A stretch of 33,031 bases of DNA from contig NZ_VDMA02000042.1 in the NCBI RefSeq assembly GCF_006334915.2, positions 1-33,031 on the forward strand, in the 5' to 3' direction. Of the stretch, positions 1-7,945 are shown one piece after another. Below the pieces are notes generated by a model, which saw only the letters and a list, made by a program, of their open reading frames with translations, did not search any database and was not told the origin of the DNA. Positions within the stretch are counted from its first letter, which is position 1. Every line of letters starts with the position of its first letter. The translations under genes and the position numbers were made by a program. The DNA comes from Microbispora catharanthi (GTDB lineage: Bacteria > Actinomycetota > Actinomycetes > Streptosporangiales > Streptosporangiaceae).

Positions 1-2
1 TG

Positions 3-290
3 GACCTGGCGGGCCAGGTCGCGCGGTCGTCACCGGGAGCGGCGGTCGTGCAGATCGGCGGCAACCTCCTGGTCTTCGCCGCGCTCGGCGCGATGCTCCC
101 GGTCCGCTCCGCGCGCTTCGCCTCGCTTGCGGCGGTGGCCGCCGTCGCGGCCACCGCCTCGCTCGGCGTGGAACTCCTTCAGTACGGCCTGCGGCTCGGG
201 CGGGTGAGCTCCGTGGACGACGTGATCCTCAACGCGGCGGGCGCCGTGCTCGCGGCCCTGTGCACCCGCAGGTGGTGGGCTCGCCCTTAG
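3..290 (+). CDS. VanZ-like membrane protein, C-terminal part (5' truncated by window edge)
   Basis: The reading frame is open from base 3 to a TAG at 288-290, so the true start lies upstream of the window and the GTG at 48 is probably internal. The visible 95 residues hold two hydrophobic segments and the VanZ-type signature: a Glu followed by LLQ, then R-hydrophobic-SS-VDDVILNAAG-AVL. VanZ-like proteins are small polytopic membrane proteins; the founding member gives low-level teicoplanin resistance, but most chromosomal homologues have no assigned function. The gene converges on ygfZ with only 7 bp between the stop codons and no room for a separate terminator. The family call is good; resistance should not be inferred. 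Confidence 0.75.
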   Translation, partial: DLAGQVARSSPGAAVVQIGGNLLVFAALGAMLPVRSARFASLAAVAAVAATASLGVELLQYGLRLGRVSSVDDVILNAAGAVLAALCTRRWWARP

Positions 291-297
291 CGATCTC

Positions 298-1365
298 CTA
301 GCGGACGCGGCGGCGGAGGGCGGGATCGATCTTCACGTTGCGCCCGGCGTCCGGCGGCACCACGATCTCCTGGCTCGCCGCCACACCGCCGGCCAGCAGG
401 TCGATGTCCACCGGCACCGTACGCTTCACGACCGCGAGGGCGATCGGGCCCAGCTCGTGGTGACGGGCCGACGAGCCCACGAAGCCGATCTGCCCGGGCT
501 CGGCGGAGCCCTCCACGGCGGCCTCCGGCTCGGCCTCGACCGGCGTGCCGACGCCGAGGGTCACCGGGGCGCCGTGCGGGGGCAGCTCGTCCACGCTGCC
601 GTCCAAGTGCAGGAAGACCAGGCGGCGGGGTGGGTGGCCGAGGTTGTGCACCCGGGCGACCGTCTCCTGCCCCCGGTAACACCCCTTGCTCAAATGCACG
701 GCCACGTCGATCCAGCCGATCTCGTGGGGGATCGTCTTGTGGTCGGTCTCGAACCCGAGCCTGGGCACGTGCGCGGCGATACGCAGCGCCTCGTAGGCCC
801 ACAGACCGGCGGGACGCAGGCCCAGCGCGTCCGGAAGGCCGCCCAGCCGCTCGCGCGGCACGAGCAGGTCGCCGCCGATCGCGACGGCTCCTTCCACGGC
901 CACGCCGAGCGCGTCGGCGCTCTCGTCCGGAGAAGGCGGGGTGAGGGAGACCACCGCGTAGTCCGAGGTGACGTCGGCGACCTCGACACGCAGCATGAAC
1001 CGCATCTTCTCCAGGAAGGCGACCAGCTCGGCCGAGGTGCCCGGCTCCACATGGGCCCACACGGCCTCGCCGTCGTCCACGAGCGTGAGGTGGTGCTCGA
1101 CGCGGCCCTGCGGGTCGAGCAGCAGGGTCTGGGTGGGCGTGCCCGGCTGGAGCGTGTCGAGCTTCTGCGAGCTGAGGCTGTTGAGCCAGCTCAGCCGGTC
1201 GGGCCCGGTGATCCGCACGACCTCGCGATTGCTCCGGTCGACCAGCGCCCGCCCGCCCGCCAGCGCGCGCTGCTCGGCATAGGGATCGCCGTAGTGGGCC
1301 GCGACCGTCTCGTCCGGCGCCTGCGCGGCCACCGCGCCGGGTGTGTCAAGCAAAGGGCTCCGCAT
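298..1365 (-). CDS. ygfZ: Folate-binding YgfZ/GcvT-like protein
   Basis: This 355-residue protein belongs to the YgfZ family, GcvT-like tetrahydrofolate-binding proteins that help maintain certain Fe-S enzymes. The family signature K-G-C-Y-x-G-Q-E is present at about residues 227-234 with the conserved cysteine at 229, followed by RVHNLGHPPRR. The N-terminal part carries the GcvT-like pattern DRSNREVVRITGPDRLSWLNSL (about 43-64). The ATG at 1365 is preceded by no Shine-Dalgarno sequence; instead TAGCCT lies exactly 7 nt upstream, which suggests a leaderless message. In actinobacteria this gene is often found near a Fur-type regulator, a nitrobindin-like protein and a DsrE protein; here the rsb operon sits between it and those genes. 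Confidence 0.9.
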   Translation of the reverse strand: MRSPLLDTPGAVAAQAPDETVAAHYGDPYAEQRALAGGRALVDRSNREVVRITGPDRLSWLNSLSSQKLDTLQPGTPTQTLLLDPQGRVEHHLTLVDDGEAVWAHVEPGTSAELVAFLEKMRFMLRVEVADVTSDYAVVSLTPPSPDESADALGVAVEGAVAIGGDLLVPRERLGGLPDALGLRPAGLWAYEALRIAAHVPRLGFETDHKTIPHEIGWIDVAVHLSKGCYRGQETVARVHNLGHPPRRLVFLHLDGSVDELPPHGAPVTLGVGTPVEAEPEAAVEGSAEPGQIGFVGSSARHHELGPIALAVVKRTVPVDIDLLAGGVAASQEIVVPPDAGRNVKIDPALRRRVR

Positions 1366-1372
1366 GCGTTCA

Positions 1373-1378
1373 AGGCTA
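1373..1378 (-). promoter_or_regulatory. Candidate -10 element for leaderless ygfZ
   Basis: TAGCCT on the minus strand, followed by 7 nt and then the ATG of ygfZ. No convincing -35 hexamer is seen. The spacing would put the transcription start at or next to the A of the ATG. Confidence 0.45.
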
Positions 1379-1449
1379 TTCGGTCCCGCACGGCCGGCGT
1401 GGCGGCGGCAGGCTCACCTGTGGACGACACTCGGCCTGTGGATGACGCC

Positions 1450-3024
1450 TCAGAACGGCACTCGACGGACGGCGACCAGCGCCACGTCGTCCTCGCGCGC
1501 GCCGAAGGTGGCGATGAGCCGGTCGCAGAAGCCCTCCAGGTCGTCGCTCACGTCCTCGGCCTGCTGCCGGGCGATCTCCAGGCTCTCGTCGAGCAGTTTG
1601 TCGCGGTCCTCGATCAACCCGTCGGTGAACATCAGAACGGTGGAGTCCTCGGGCAGCCGGACCCGGTCGACCCGATAATCCTCGTGGGCCACGCCGAGCA
1701 GCAGGTTGCCGAACCGGTGATAGGCCGCCCCCTTCCCGGCCAGCAGCGGCGGGATGTGGCCGGCGTTGACGATCTCGCTCTCCCCCGTCGCGGGATCGAT
1801 CAGCATCAGGCAGACGGTCGCCGTCATGCCGGGGTGGTAGCGCCGCAGGACGGCGTTGAGCAGGCTCATCGACCCGGCGGGATCGACGGCGTCGATCACC
1901 GACGCCCGCAGCGCGTTGCGCAGCTCCGCCATCACGGTGGCGGCGTGCAGCGAGTGGCCCTGCACGTCGCCGAGCGCGACCAGGACCCGATCGCCGAGGG
2001 GCAGGACCTCGTAGAAGTCGCCGCCCACCTCCACGTTGTCCACCGCCGGCTGGTAGCGCACGCTGATCTGCAGGCCGGGAATCCGGGGGATCTCTGCGGG
2101 CAGCAGGCTGCGCTGCAACGTGAGCGCGATCGTGTGCTCCTCCGCGTAGGCGCGGGCCGCGTCGACCGCCAGCGCCAGCGCCTGACCGAGCTGCCGCAGC
2201 AGGCTCAGCTCCTCGCCGTCGAGCGGCGAGCCCGCCTCCACCCCGAGGAACACCGGCGGCCGGCCCGTCTTCGTACGGCACAGCACGCCGGACACGCGCG
2301 CGACGACGTCGCTGTCGGGGACGACGCGGGCCCAGGTCGCGTTGTCGATCTCGAATGTCTGCACTCCGGGCGACTCCCCGATGGAGATGATGCTCAGCCG
2401 CTCCAGGGTGTCGGGATGGACCAACCTCGCCGCTGCACGCTCCCCCGGCCGGGCGGAGAACCTGCGCACTCTCCCGTCCGGCGGGATCGCCAGCACCCGC
2501 GAGTAACGCTCCAGCAGGCGGGAGCAGCCCTCGGCGGCCACCGACAGGAGGCGTTCGAAGTCCTCCGCCTGGTTCATCTCCAGTGTGATCTCGGCCAGCT
2601 CGCTCAGCCTGGCCGCCATCCGCTCGGCACGCTGCCGCGCCCGGTAGTAGCGCAGGGTCGCCCGCACCGTCGCGGCGAACTCGTCGGGCTGGATCGGCTC
2701 CGACAGGTACGCGTCGGCTCCGCGTTCCAGCCCCTCGGCGCGGTCGGCCGGGGTGACGGCGTTTCCGGACACCTGGATCACCGGAATCGAGGCGGTCTCC
2801 GGATTCGCCTTGATCTTCTCGCACACCTCGATGCCGTCCACGTCGGGCATCCGCACGTCGAGGATGACGAGGTCGGGCTTGAGCACGCCGACGACGGCCA
2901 GCGCCTCCTCGCCGCCGCCGGCCTCGACGACCCGGTGCCCGCCACGGCGCAACCAGCTCGCCAGGATGTAGCGCTTGGTGGGGATGTCGTCGACTACCAG
3001 CACCGTCGCCGCGGCGTCAATCAT
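1450..3024 (-). CDS. Receiver-GAF-like-PP2C (SpoIIE/RsbU-type) phosphatase
   Basis: About 524 residues in three parts: a response-regulator receiver (1-120), a GAF-like linker (about 140-280) and a C-terminal SpoIIE/RsbU-type PP2C phosphatase. In numbering from the ATG at 3024 the receiver has the acidic pair D12/D13 and the phosphoacceptor D56 (VILDVRMPD). The lysine normally present in the K-P motif is glutamate (YLSEP, E107), so phosphorylation chemistry may be altered. Phosphatase motifs GGDFYE, GDVQGHS, NAGHIPP, FTDGLIE and DDVAL are all present. Such proteins dephosphorylate RsbV-type anti-anti-sigma factors. ATG 3024 was chosen because it overlaps the upstream stop (ATGATTGA); a GTG at 3033 would add three residues. 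It is the last gene of the rsb operon, so it is probably the output arm. Confidence 0.88.
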   Translation of the reverse strand: MIDAAATVLVVDDIPTKRYILASWLRRGGHRVVEAGGGEEALAVVGVLKPDLVILDVRMPDVDGIEVCEKIKANPETASIPVIQVSGNAVTPADRAEGLERGADAYLSEPIQPDEFAATVRATLRYYRARQRAERMAARLSELAEITLEMNQAEDFERLLSVAAEGCSRLLERYSRVLAIPPDGRVRRFSARPGERAAARLVHPDTLERLSIISIGESPGVQTFEIDNATWARVVPDSDVVARVSGVLCRTKTGRPPVFLGVEAGSPLDGEELSLLRQLGQALALAVDAARAYAEEHTIALTLQRSLLPAEIPRIPGLQISVRYQPAVDNVEVGGDFYEVLPLGDRVLVALGDVQGHSLHAATVMAELRNALRASVIDAVDPAGSMSLLNAVLRRYHPGMTATVCLMLIDPATGESEIVNAGHIPPLLAGKGAAYHRFGNLLLGVAHEDYRVDRVRLPEDSTVLMFTDGLIEDRDKLLDESLEIARQQAEDVSDDLEGFCDRLIATFGAREDDVALVAVRRVPF

Positions 3025-4732
3025 GAGCCCCACCCCTGTCGCCCTTCACGCTCCCGGCACGTCGTCCGGCCTCGTCGCGTACGGCCTCCCGGATCGCCTC
3101 CAGAAGCTGGTCCCTGCGCAGTCCGTGCTTGGACAGCACCGGGTGAGACGCTCCCGGCTGCTCGGACACCACCGACACGACGACCGCGGGGACGCCGCAC
3201 AGGACGTCGTCCTCGGCCATCTTGTGCAGCAGCGCCGTGCCGTCGAGGCGCGGCATGAGCAGGTCGACCAGGACCACCTCCGGGGGGTGCTCACGCATCA
3301 GGTTCAGGGCCTCGACGCCGTCGGCCGCCTCGTCCACCCCGGCCGCGAAGCCGAAGAGCATCCGCCGGGCCACCGCACGGAAGCCCGCGTCGTCGTCGGC
3401 CACGAGCACCCGGCCCACCTCCGGGCTGGCCATGCTGTGCGGCACCCGCAGCGTCGCCGTGGTGCCCTCACCCGGCCTGCTCGCCAGTTCCAGCGTGCCG
3501 CCGAGCGCCTCCGCCAGCCTCCGGGCGTACGGCAGGCCGAGGCCGGTGCCCTTCGTCTTGAGCTGCAGCGACCCGGGCACCTGGAAGAACTCCTCGAAAA
3601 CGCGCTCCAGGTGCTCGGGGGGAATGCCCACGCCGGTGTCGGCGACAGTGAAGACGACCTCGGCCATCGCGGGGTCCACTACGGCCGTCAGCCGCACCTC
3701 CCCATACTCGGTGAACTTCAGCGCGTTCGACAGCAGGTTGCGCAGGATGGTGGTCAGCATGGTCTCGTCGACGAACATCTCGCCGATCTCGTCCGACACG
3801 TCGACCGACAGCGTGACTCCGTCGGCCCGGCCGGCGGGCTGGAGCGTCATGCGCAGCCCCTCGGCCAGGGCGACCACGTCCACCATCGACGGGTGCGGGT
3901 CCAGCCGCCCGGACTCGGCCTTGGCCAGGTCGAGCAGCTCTCCCACGAGCGCCAGCAGGGTCTCCGCGGAGGTGCCGACGAGGGTGATCTGGTGCTGCTG
4001 CTCCTCGGTGAGCGGTTCCGCGCCGGAGCCGAGCAGCAGCCGGACCAGCCCGATGATCGAGGTCAGCGGCAGCCGCAGCTCGTGGCTCACGTTGGCCCAG
4101 AACCGCTGCCTGGCCTCGGCCGCCTGCCGGAGCTGGGACGACTTCTCGTCGAGCTCGGCGTAGAGCGCCACGACGCCGCGGTTGGTCTCCTCCAGCTCGG
4201 CCGACAGCTGGTTGTAGAGCGCCAGGACTCCCTGGTTGGTCTCGGCCAGCTCCGCGTTGAGCCGAAGCACCTCCTCCAGGGTGCCGGCCAGCTCCCTGTT
4301 CTGCTCACGCAGCACGTCCAGGGCCGCCGTGGGAGGCGAGAGACGGGCCAGCTCCGCGCGAATGCCGTCGAGCGGTCGCCGCCTGCGGCTCTCGGGCACC
4401 CGCTTCACCAGCGTGACGCGTCTGTCCTCGGCCGAGAGCGCGATCTCGTCGACCATGCGACCGGCCAGCTTCACACCCTCGCTCTCCCGCACGTCGGCAC
4501 CGTCGAGATAGTCCAGGGTGATGACCAGCCGATCCTCACGCAGAGCGAAGACGACGGCGCTCCCGGCGCCCCGCGCCAGCGCCTCACGGCCGATCTCGCT
4601 GAGCGCCGTCGCCACCCGGATCTGGTCCTGGGACTCCAGCCCGACGAGTTCGGCGATCCGGCGGCCCAGCTGCCGTACGGCGAAGACGTCCTGGTCCCTG
4701 CTGATCTCCGCGCGGGTGAGCACCTCGCCCAT
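3017..4732 (-). CDS. Hybrid histidine kinase with degenerate RsbT-like N-terminus and C-terminal receiver
   Basis: 571 residues. Residues 1-115 resemble the RsbT ATPase fold, but the position of the N-box asparagine reads SEIGREALARG, so it is probably catalytically dead. A coiled coil follows (about 140-205, heptads such as LREQNRELAGTLEEVLRLNAEL). HisKA carries H217 in NVSHELRLPLTS; HATPase_c has N332/N336, DTGVGI (365-370) and GTGLGL (395-400). A receiver (440-550) has D446-D448 and phosphoacceptor D490 in VLVDLLMPRLDG. There is no membrane segment, so the kinase is cytoplasmic. The ATG at 4732 shares its A with the stop of the upstream gene (TGATG), and the 3' end overlaps the PP2C gene by 8 bp. 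It likely passes phosphate to its own receiver and/or to the receiver-PP2C protein next door; the partner is inferred from position. Confidence 0.87.
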   Translation of the reverse strand: MGEVLTRAEISRDQDVFAVRQLGRRIAELVGLESQDQIRVATALSEIGREALARGAGSAVVFALREDRLVITLDYLDGADVRESEGVKLAGRMVDEIALSAEDRRVTLVKRVPESRRRRPLDGIRAELARLSPPTAALDVLREQNRELAGTLEEVLRLNAELAETNQGVLALYNQLSAELEETNRGVVALYAELDEKSSQLRQAAEARQRFWANVSHELRLPLTSIIGLVRLLLGSGAEPLTEEQQHQITLVGTSAETLLALVGELLDLAKAESGRLDPHPSMVDVVALAEGLRMTLQPAGRADGVTLSVDVSDEIGEMFVDETMLTTILRNLLSNALKFTEYGEVRLTAVVDPAMAEVVFTVADTGVGIPPEHLERVFEEFFQVPGSLQLKTKGTGLGLPYARRLAEALGGTLELASRPGEGTTATLRVPHSMASPEVGRVLVADDDAGFRAVARRMLFGFAAGVDEAADGVEALNLMREHPPEVVLVDLLMPRLDGTALLHKMAEDDVLCGVPAVVVSVVSEQPGASHPVLSKHGLRRDQLLEAIREAVRDEAGRRAGSVKGDRGGAHD

Positions 4733-5733
4733 CACTGCCCCTGTTTGACGGTCACGACGCAGGCGTCGTCCCTGCGGCTGCCCGCGTCGCGCAGCAGGGT
4801 CGCGCCCACCACGGCCGGGGAATGGACGAACAGTCCGGGGAAGGAGACGGGGTCCCAGCGGTCGGTGAGACCGTCGGAGTGGAGCACCACCGTGGCGTGC
4901 GGCGGCAGCGCGTACTCGTACTGCCGGGGATGCCTGCCCTTGTGCCCGGCGATGCCGGGCAGCGAGATCATCCCCTGGCGGCCTTCGGCGTGGGCGATCC
5001 AGCCCGAGATGTTGCCCAGCCCGGCGAACGTGACGCTCTCGCGGTCGACCCGCACCACCGCGACCGCCCCGCCCCGCGTGTGGCCCAGTCCCCGATGCAG
5101 GCGTTCGAGAGCGGCGGCCGGAAGGGCGTGCGGATCCTCCATGAAGATCCGTACGGCCTCGCGGGAGGCGTGCGCGGCGAGACCGCCGTGGCCGAGCCCG
5201 TCGCAGACGAGCACGCTGATCGCGTCGCCGTCGTCGGCGAAGGCGAAGGAGTCGCCGCACACGCTCTCCTCGCCGATGGGGCGGCGCAGCCCGCTCACCC
5301 GCAGCGGCGGGCCGGGCAGGCCGTCCGCGGTGAAGTGCAGGACCAGCACGGTGCCCCTGCCGGGCACCGAGTAGACGTCCCAGCCGGTGGCCATGCGGGC
5401 GATCGCGCCGAGACCGATGCCGAGCGTGCCCGAGGTGGAGTAGCCGTCCCGCAGGGCGCGGCCGAGGTCGGCGATTCCCGGGCCCTTGTCGACGGCCACG
5501 AGTTCGACCGCGCCAGGCCGTTCCAGGTGGGGGCGCACGAGCACGGCGCCCTCCACCGCGTGCTTGACCAGATTCGAGACCGCCTCGGTCACCGCCACCG
5601 CGACCTGGCCGGTGCGGTTCTGGTCGAACCCGGCGGCCGTGGCCAGCGCGACCGCCGTCCTGCGCACCGCGCCGATCACACTCGGGTCCGCGGTGGACAC
5701 CCAGACGTCCTCGTGCCGGTGCGTCATGGTCAT
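4732..5733 (-). CDS. RsbT-RsbX fusion: GHKL ATPase joined to PP2C/SpoIIE-type phosphatase
   Basis: 333 residues. The N-terminal half is an anti-sigma/RsbT-type GHKL ATPase: N54 in TEAVSNLVKHA, D82 in VDKGPGIADL, and GTLGIGLGAIARM at 102-114. The C-terminal half (about 150-333) is a compact RsbX-like PP2C domain with D161 (CGDSFAF), D178 (VCDGLGHGG), D287 (HSDGLTDRW) and a terminal RRDDACVV. In known stressosome operons RsbX is a separate phosphatase that resets RsbR and RsbS; here it is fused to a second RsbT-like module. The start ATG at 5733 follows the rsbT stop after one base (TGACATG); an ATG at 5727 is an alternative. Conservation of the ATPase motifs, in contrast to the degenerate copy in the next gene, suggests it is active. 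Confidence 0.88.
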   Translation of the reverse strand: MTMTHRHEDVWVSTADPSVIGAVRRTAVALATAAGFDQNRTGQVAVAVTEAVSNLVKHAVEGAVLVRPHLERPGAVELVAVDKGPGIADLGRALRDGYSTSGTLGIGLGAIARMATGWDVYSVPGRGTVLVLHFTADGLPGPPLRVSGLRRPIGEESVCGDSFAFADDGDAISVLVCDGLGHGGLAAHASREAVRIFMEDPHALPAAALERLHRGLGHTRGGAVAVVRVDRESVTFAGLGNISGWIAHAEGRQGMISLPGIAGHKGRHPRQYEYALPPHATVVLHSDGLTDRWDPVSFPGLFVHSPAVVGATLLRDAGSRRDDACVVTVKQGQ

Positions 5734-5734
5734 G

Positions 5735-6136
5735 TCACCGGGCCCACTTGGTCACCGTCACGCGGGTGCCCTCGCCGGGAGCGGAGACGAGGTCGAACTC
5801 GTCCACGAGCCGCCGCGATCCGCTCAAACCGAGTCCCAGCCCCCCGGCGGTGCTCCAGCCCTCGGTCAGCGCCTGCTCGACGTCCGGGATGCCCGGCCCC
5901 TCGTCGCTGAAGACGAGCCGCAGGCCCGGCCGCCGCCCGCCCTCCAGCACCTCGATCAGCACCCGGCCTCCCCCGGCGTGCACGAGGGCGTTCCTGGCGA
6001 GTTCGCTGGCGGCGGTCACGATCTTCGTCTGGTCGACCAGGGAGAGCCCTATCTCGGCCGCGAGGCTTCTGACCTGCTGACGTACGACTACGACGTCACC
6101 GTTGGTGGCGATGGGCAGCTCCCGGGGCGCGCTCAC
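5735..6136 (-). CDS. rsbT: RsbT-type serine/threonine protein kinase (switch kinase)
   Basis: 133 residues, a stand-alone GHKL ATPase of the RsbT type. The N-box is ASELARNALVHAGGG with N49; the G1 box is SDEGPGIPD with D78; the G2 box is GGLGLGLSGSRRLVDEF (about 98-114). RsbT phosphorylates the STAS domains of RsbS and RsbR and, once released, activates an RsbU-type phosphatase. The start is the GTG at 6136, which overlaps the rsbS stop as GTGA; longer upstream extensions in this frame run through rsbS and are not real. Order and coupling (rsbR-rsbS-rsbT) match the classical stressosome module. Confidence 0.92.
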   Translation of the reverse strand: MSAPRELPIATNGDVVVVRQQVRSLAAEIGLSLVDQTKIVTAASELARNALVHAGGGRVLIEVLEGGRRPGLRLVFSDEGPGIPDVEQALTEGWSTAGGLGLGLSGSRRLVDEFDLVSAPGEGTRVTVTKWAR

Positions 6137-6498
6137 CCCGCGGCGCCCCTGACGTGCTCCAGCATCGCGACGCCCTTCTCCAGGTTGAGGGCCGTGCGCA
6201 CGCCGCCGAGCGACAGCCCCAGCTCGACCAGTGTGATCGCCACCGCGGGACGCATGCCGACCACCACGGTCTCCGCGTCGAGCATGCGGGTCATCGCGGC
6301 GATCGTGGAGAACATGCGGCCGATGAACGAGTCGACGATCTCGACGGCCGTGATGTCGATGATGACCCCTCGCGCACCCGAGGAGACCACCATGTCTGCC
6401 AGGTCCTCCTGCAGGGCCAGCACGCTCTGGTCGTCCAGGTCGATCTGGATCGAGACGATCAGGATGTCGCCGAGCTTGAGAATCGGCACACGTTCCAT
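6133..6498 (-). CDS. rsbS: RsbS-type STAS-domain antagonist
   Basis: 121 residues making a single STAS domain, the usual length for RsbS. It begins MERVPILKLGDILIVSIQ and carries the phosphoacceptor segment IIDITAVEIVDSFIGRM, with the serine (S57) at the position phosphorylated by RsbT in known RsbS proteins. RsbS forms the stressosome core with RsbR and sequesters RsbT. The ATG at 6498 shares one base with the rsbR stop (TGATG), which implies translational coupling; the 3' end overlaps rsbT by four bases. Confidence 0.93.
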   Translation of the reverse strand: MERVPILKLGDILIVSIQIDLDDQSVLALQEDLADMVVSSGARGVIIDITAVEIVDSFIGRMFSTIAAMTRMLDAETVVVGMRPAVAITLVELGLSLGGVRTALNLEKGVAMLEHVRGAAG

Positions 6499-7334
6499 CA
6501 GGCGCGCTCCGCCCTGACCGCGACCCGCGTCCGCGCGGCGCCCGTGATCTCCACGCCGCTCCGCCCGAGGGCGTACGCGAGAGCGTCGGCCAGCGAGGCC
6601 TTGGTGACGATGTCGCCGAACTCGATGCCCAGCGTGACGATCGTGTGCGCGATCTGCGGGCGGATGCCGGAAATGACGCACTCCGCACCCATCAGGCGGG
6701 CGGCGACGACGGTCTTGAGCAGGTGCTGCGCGACCTGCGTGTCGACGGCGGGCACACCGGTGATGTCGATGACCGCGTGCTCCGAGCCCGTGTCGACCAG
6801 GGTCTGGAGCAGCTTCTCCATGACGACCTGGGTGCGGGCCGAGTCGAGCGTGCCGACGAGCGGCACGGCGACGATGCCCTCCCACAGCTTCACCACCGGC
6901 GTCGACAACTCGAGCAGCTGCTCGGCCTGGTCGAAGATGATCTTCTCGCGAGCGGCGGTGTAGGTCTCGAAGGTGTACAGGCCCAGGTCGTCGACGAGCC
7001 GGGAGAACCATACGAACCCGCGCAACGCGTCCGGACCGCCGTCGGTCTCGGCCACCTCGTACAACGCCTCCTTGAGCGAGAACACGAGCCGCGCGGTGTC
7101 GGAGGGCGTGTGCCCCTGCCGGACGCGGGCGCGGGAGAGCTCGGCGAGCAGCCCGCGTACGTCGGCGAAGTCTCCGTCCTCGCTGCTGAGCGCGGTACGC
7201 ATCGCCTGGTAGAGGTCACGGAGTTCGTCGGGAGACGCTCCGGACAATTGGGTCCACCGCTGGAGCAGCCGCTCCTCGCTGGACAGGAAAAGCTCAACTA
7301 TGCGCCGCCTGGCGGCCTCCGCGGGAACGGTCAC
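6498..7334 (-). CDS. rsbR: RsbR-type stressosome sensor with C-terminal STAS domain
   Basis: About 278 residues: an N-terminal helical sensor region (1-150, the place of the non-haem globin-like domain in RsbR proteins) and a C-terminal STAS domain (about 155-270). The STAS part keeps two threonines typical of RsbR co-antagonists, in VIDITGVPAVDTQVAQ and GIRPQIAHTIVTLG. It builds the stressosome shell and its N-terminus receives the stress signal. The start is set by the ribosome-binding site: AGGAG lies directly against the ATG at 7340 (no spacer) but 6 nt before the GTG at 7334, so the GTG is preferred; the ATG adds two residues. It is the first gene of the operon, with 83 bp between its start and the stop of the nur-like gene. 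Confidence 0.9.
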   Translation of the reverse strand: MTVPAEAARRRIVELFLSSEERLLQRWTQLSGASPDELRDLYQAMRTALSSEDGDFADVRGLLAELSRARVRQGHTPSDTARLVFSLKEALYEVAETDGGPDALRGFVWFSRLVDDLGLYTFETYTAAREKIIFDQAEQLLELSTPVVKLWEGIVAVPLVGTLDSARTQVVMEKLLQTLVDTGSEHAVIDITGVPAVDTQVAQHLLKTVVAARLMGAECVISGIRPQIAHTIVTLGIEFGDIVTKASLADALAYALGRSGVEITGAARTRVAVRAERA

Positions 7335-7417
7335 CCTCATCTCCTGACGAATCGGCGTAGTGCGCCACTCGTCACGCTACCGGCCCCGGGGCATCACCCC
7401 AAAACGCCCCACGATAG

Positions 7418-7831
7418 TCAAAGACGGCATTTGCGGCAATGGCCGAAGACGGTGAGATGGCGGACGTCGGTGGCGAAGCCCAATTCGGCGTCGAGGGCCG
7501 AGACGAGGCCGTCCACCATCTCCGGAGGCACCTCGGTGACCTCGCCGCACCCCCGGCAGACGAGGTGGACGTGGTCGGCCTCGGAGGCGAGGTGATAGGT
7601 GGGAGCGCCGTGGCCGAGATGGGTGTGGGTGACCAGCCCGAGCTCCTCCAGGAGCTCAAGGGTCCGGTAGACGGTCGAGATGTTGACGCCCCTGGCCGTC
7701 TGCTGCACGCGGGAGCAGATGTCCTCGGGCGTGGCGTGTCCCAGCTCGGTGACCGCTTCCAGCACGAGCTGGCGCTGGGGGGTGATCCGGTAGCCGCGGG
7801 CCCGCAGCTCCTCGTGCCAAGTCTCGGCCAT
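7418..7831 (-). CDS. nur: Fur-family metalloregulator, Nur-like (nickel-responsive)
   Basis: 137 residues: a winged-helix N-terminus (RITPQRQLVLEAV, then ISTVYRTLELLEELGLV) and a dimerisation/metal domain. Structural zinc cysteines are paired at C92-x2-C95 and C132-x2-C135. Compared from memory with Streptomyces Nur, the nickel-site histidines correspond to H69, H71 and H125, and three of the four M-site histidines correspond to H32, H87 and H89, the fourth being alanine. The motif LGHGAPTYHL is characteristic of that subgroup. Nur represses nickel uptake and controls superoxide dismutase genes. The start is the ATG at 7831, 7 nt after TACACT on the minus strand, so the mRNA is probably leaderless; an in-frame upstream extension lacks family similarity. 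The nickel assignment is inferred from residues and neighbourhood; a zinc- or iron-sensing role is not excluded. Confidence 0.8.
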   Translation of the reverse strand: MAETWHEELRARGYRITPQRQLVLEAVTELGHATPEDICSRVQQTARGVNISTVYRTLELLEELGLVTHTHLGHGAPTYHLASEADHVHLVCRGCGEVTEVPPEMVDGLVSALDAELGFATDVRHLTVFGHCRKCRL

Positions 7832-7838
7832 GTCCCAG

Positions 7839-7844
7839 AGTGTA
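7839..7844 (-). promoter_or_regulatory. Candidate -10 element for leaderless nur-like gene
   Basis: TACACT on the minus strand followed by 7 nt and the ATG. No clear -35 hexamer at 17-18 nt. Confidence 0.45.
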
Positions 7845-7909
7845 AGTCGTCCCCGGGGGCGTCTCCCCGGCTGCCGCGGGAGAGGCTCGAAGTTCATCGC
7901 ATTAATCGT

Positions 7910-7939
7910 TTGCCCGCGCGTGGGGCGCTCGCATAGCGT
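7910..7939 (+). promoter_or_regulatory. Candidate sigma-70-type promoter for the stand-alone RNA
   Basis: TTGCCC (7910-7915), an 18-nt spacer and TAGCGT (7934-7939) on the plus strand. Transcription would start near 7946 and run into the structured RNA and 13-codon ORF. It points away from the nur-like gene, so the interval 7832-7970 is a divergent promoter region. Confidence 0.5.
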
Positions 7940-7945
7940 GAAGGC

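Noticed and set aside
457..3258. 933-codon plus-strand open frame over ygfZ and the PP2C gene
   Set aside because: It is antisense to genes with clear motifs and consists of low-complexity His/Arg/Gly/Val-rich sequence, typical of a mirror frame in high-GC DNA.
7341..7417. Sigma-B-like promoter (GTTT ... GGTAG) upstream of rsbR
   Set aside because: GTTT and GGTAGC are 18 nt apart and the second element differs from GGGTAT; too weak to list.
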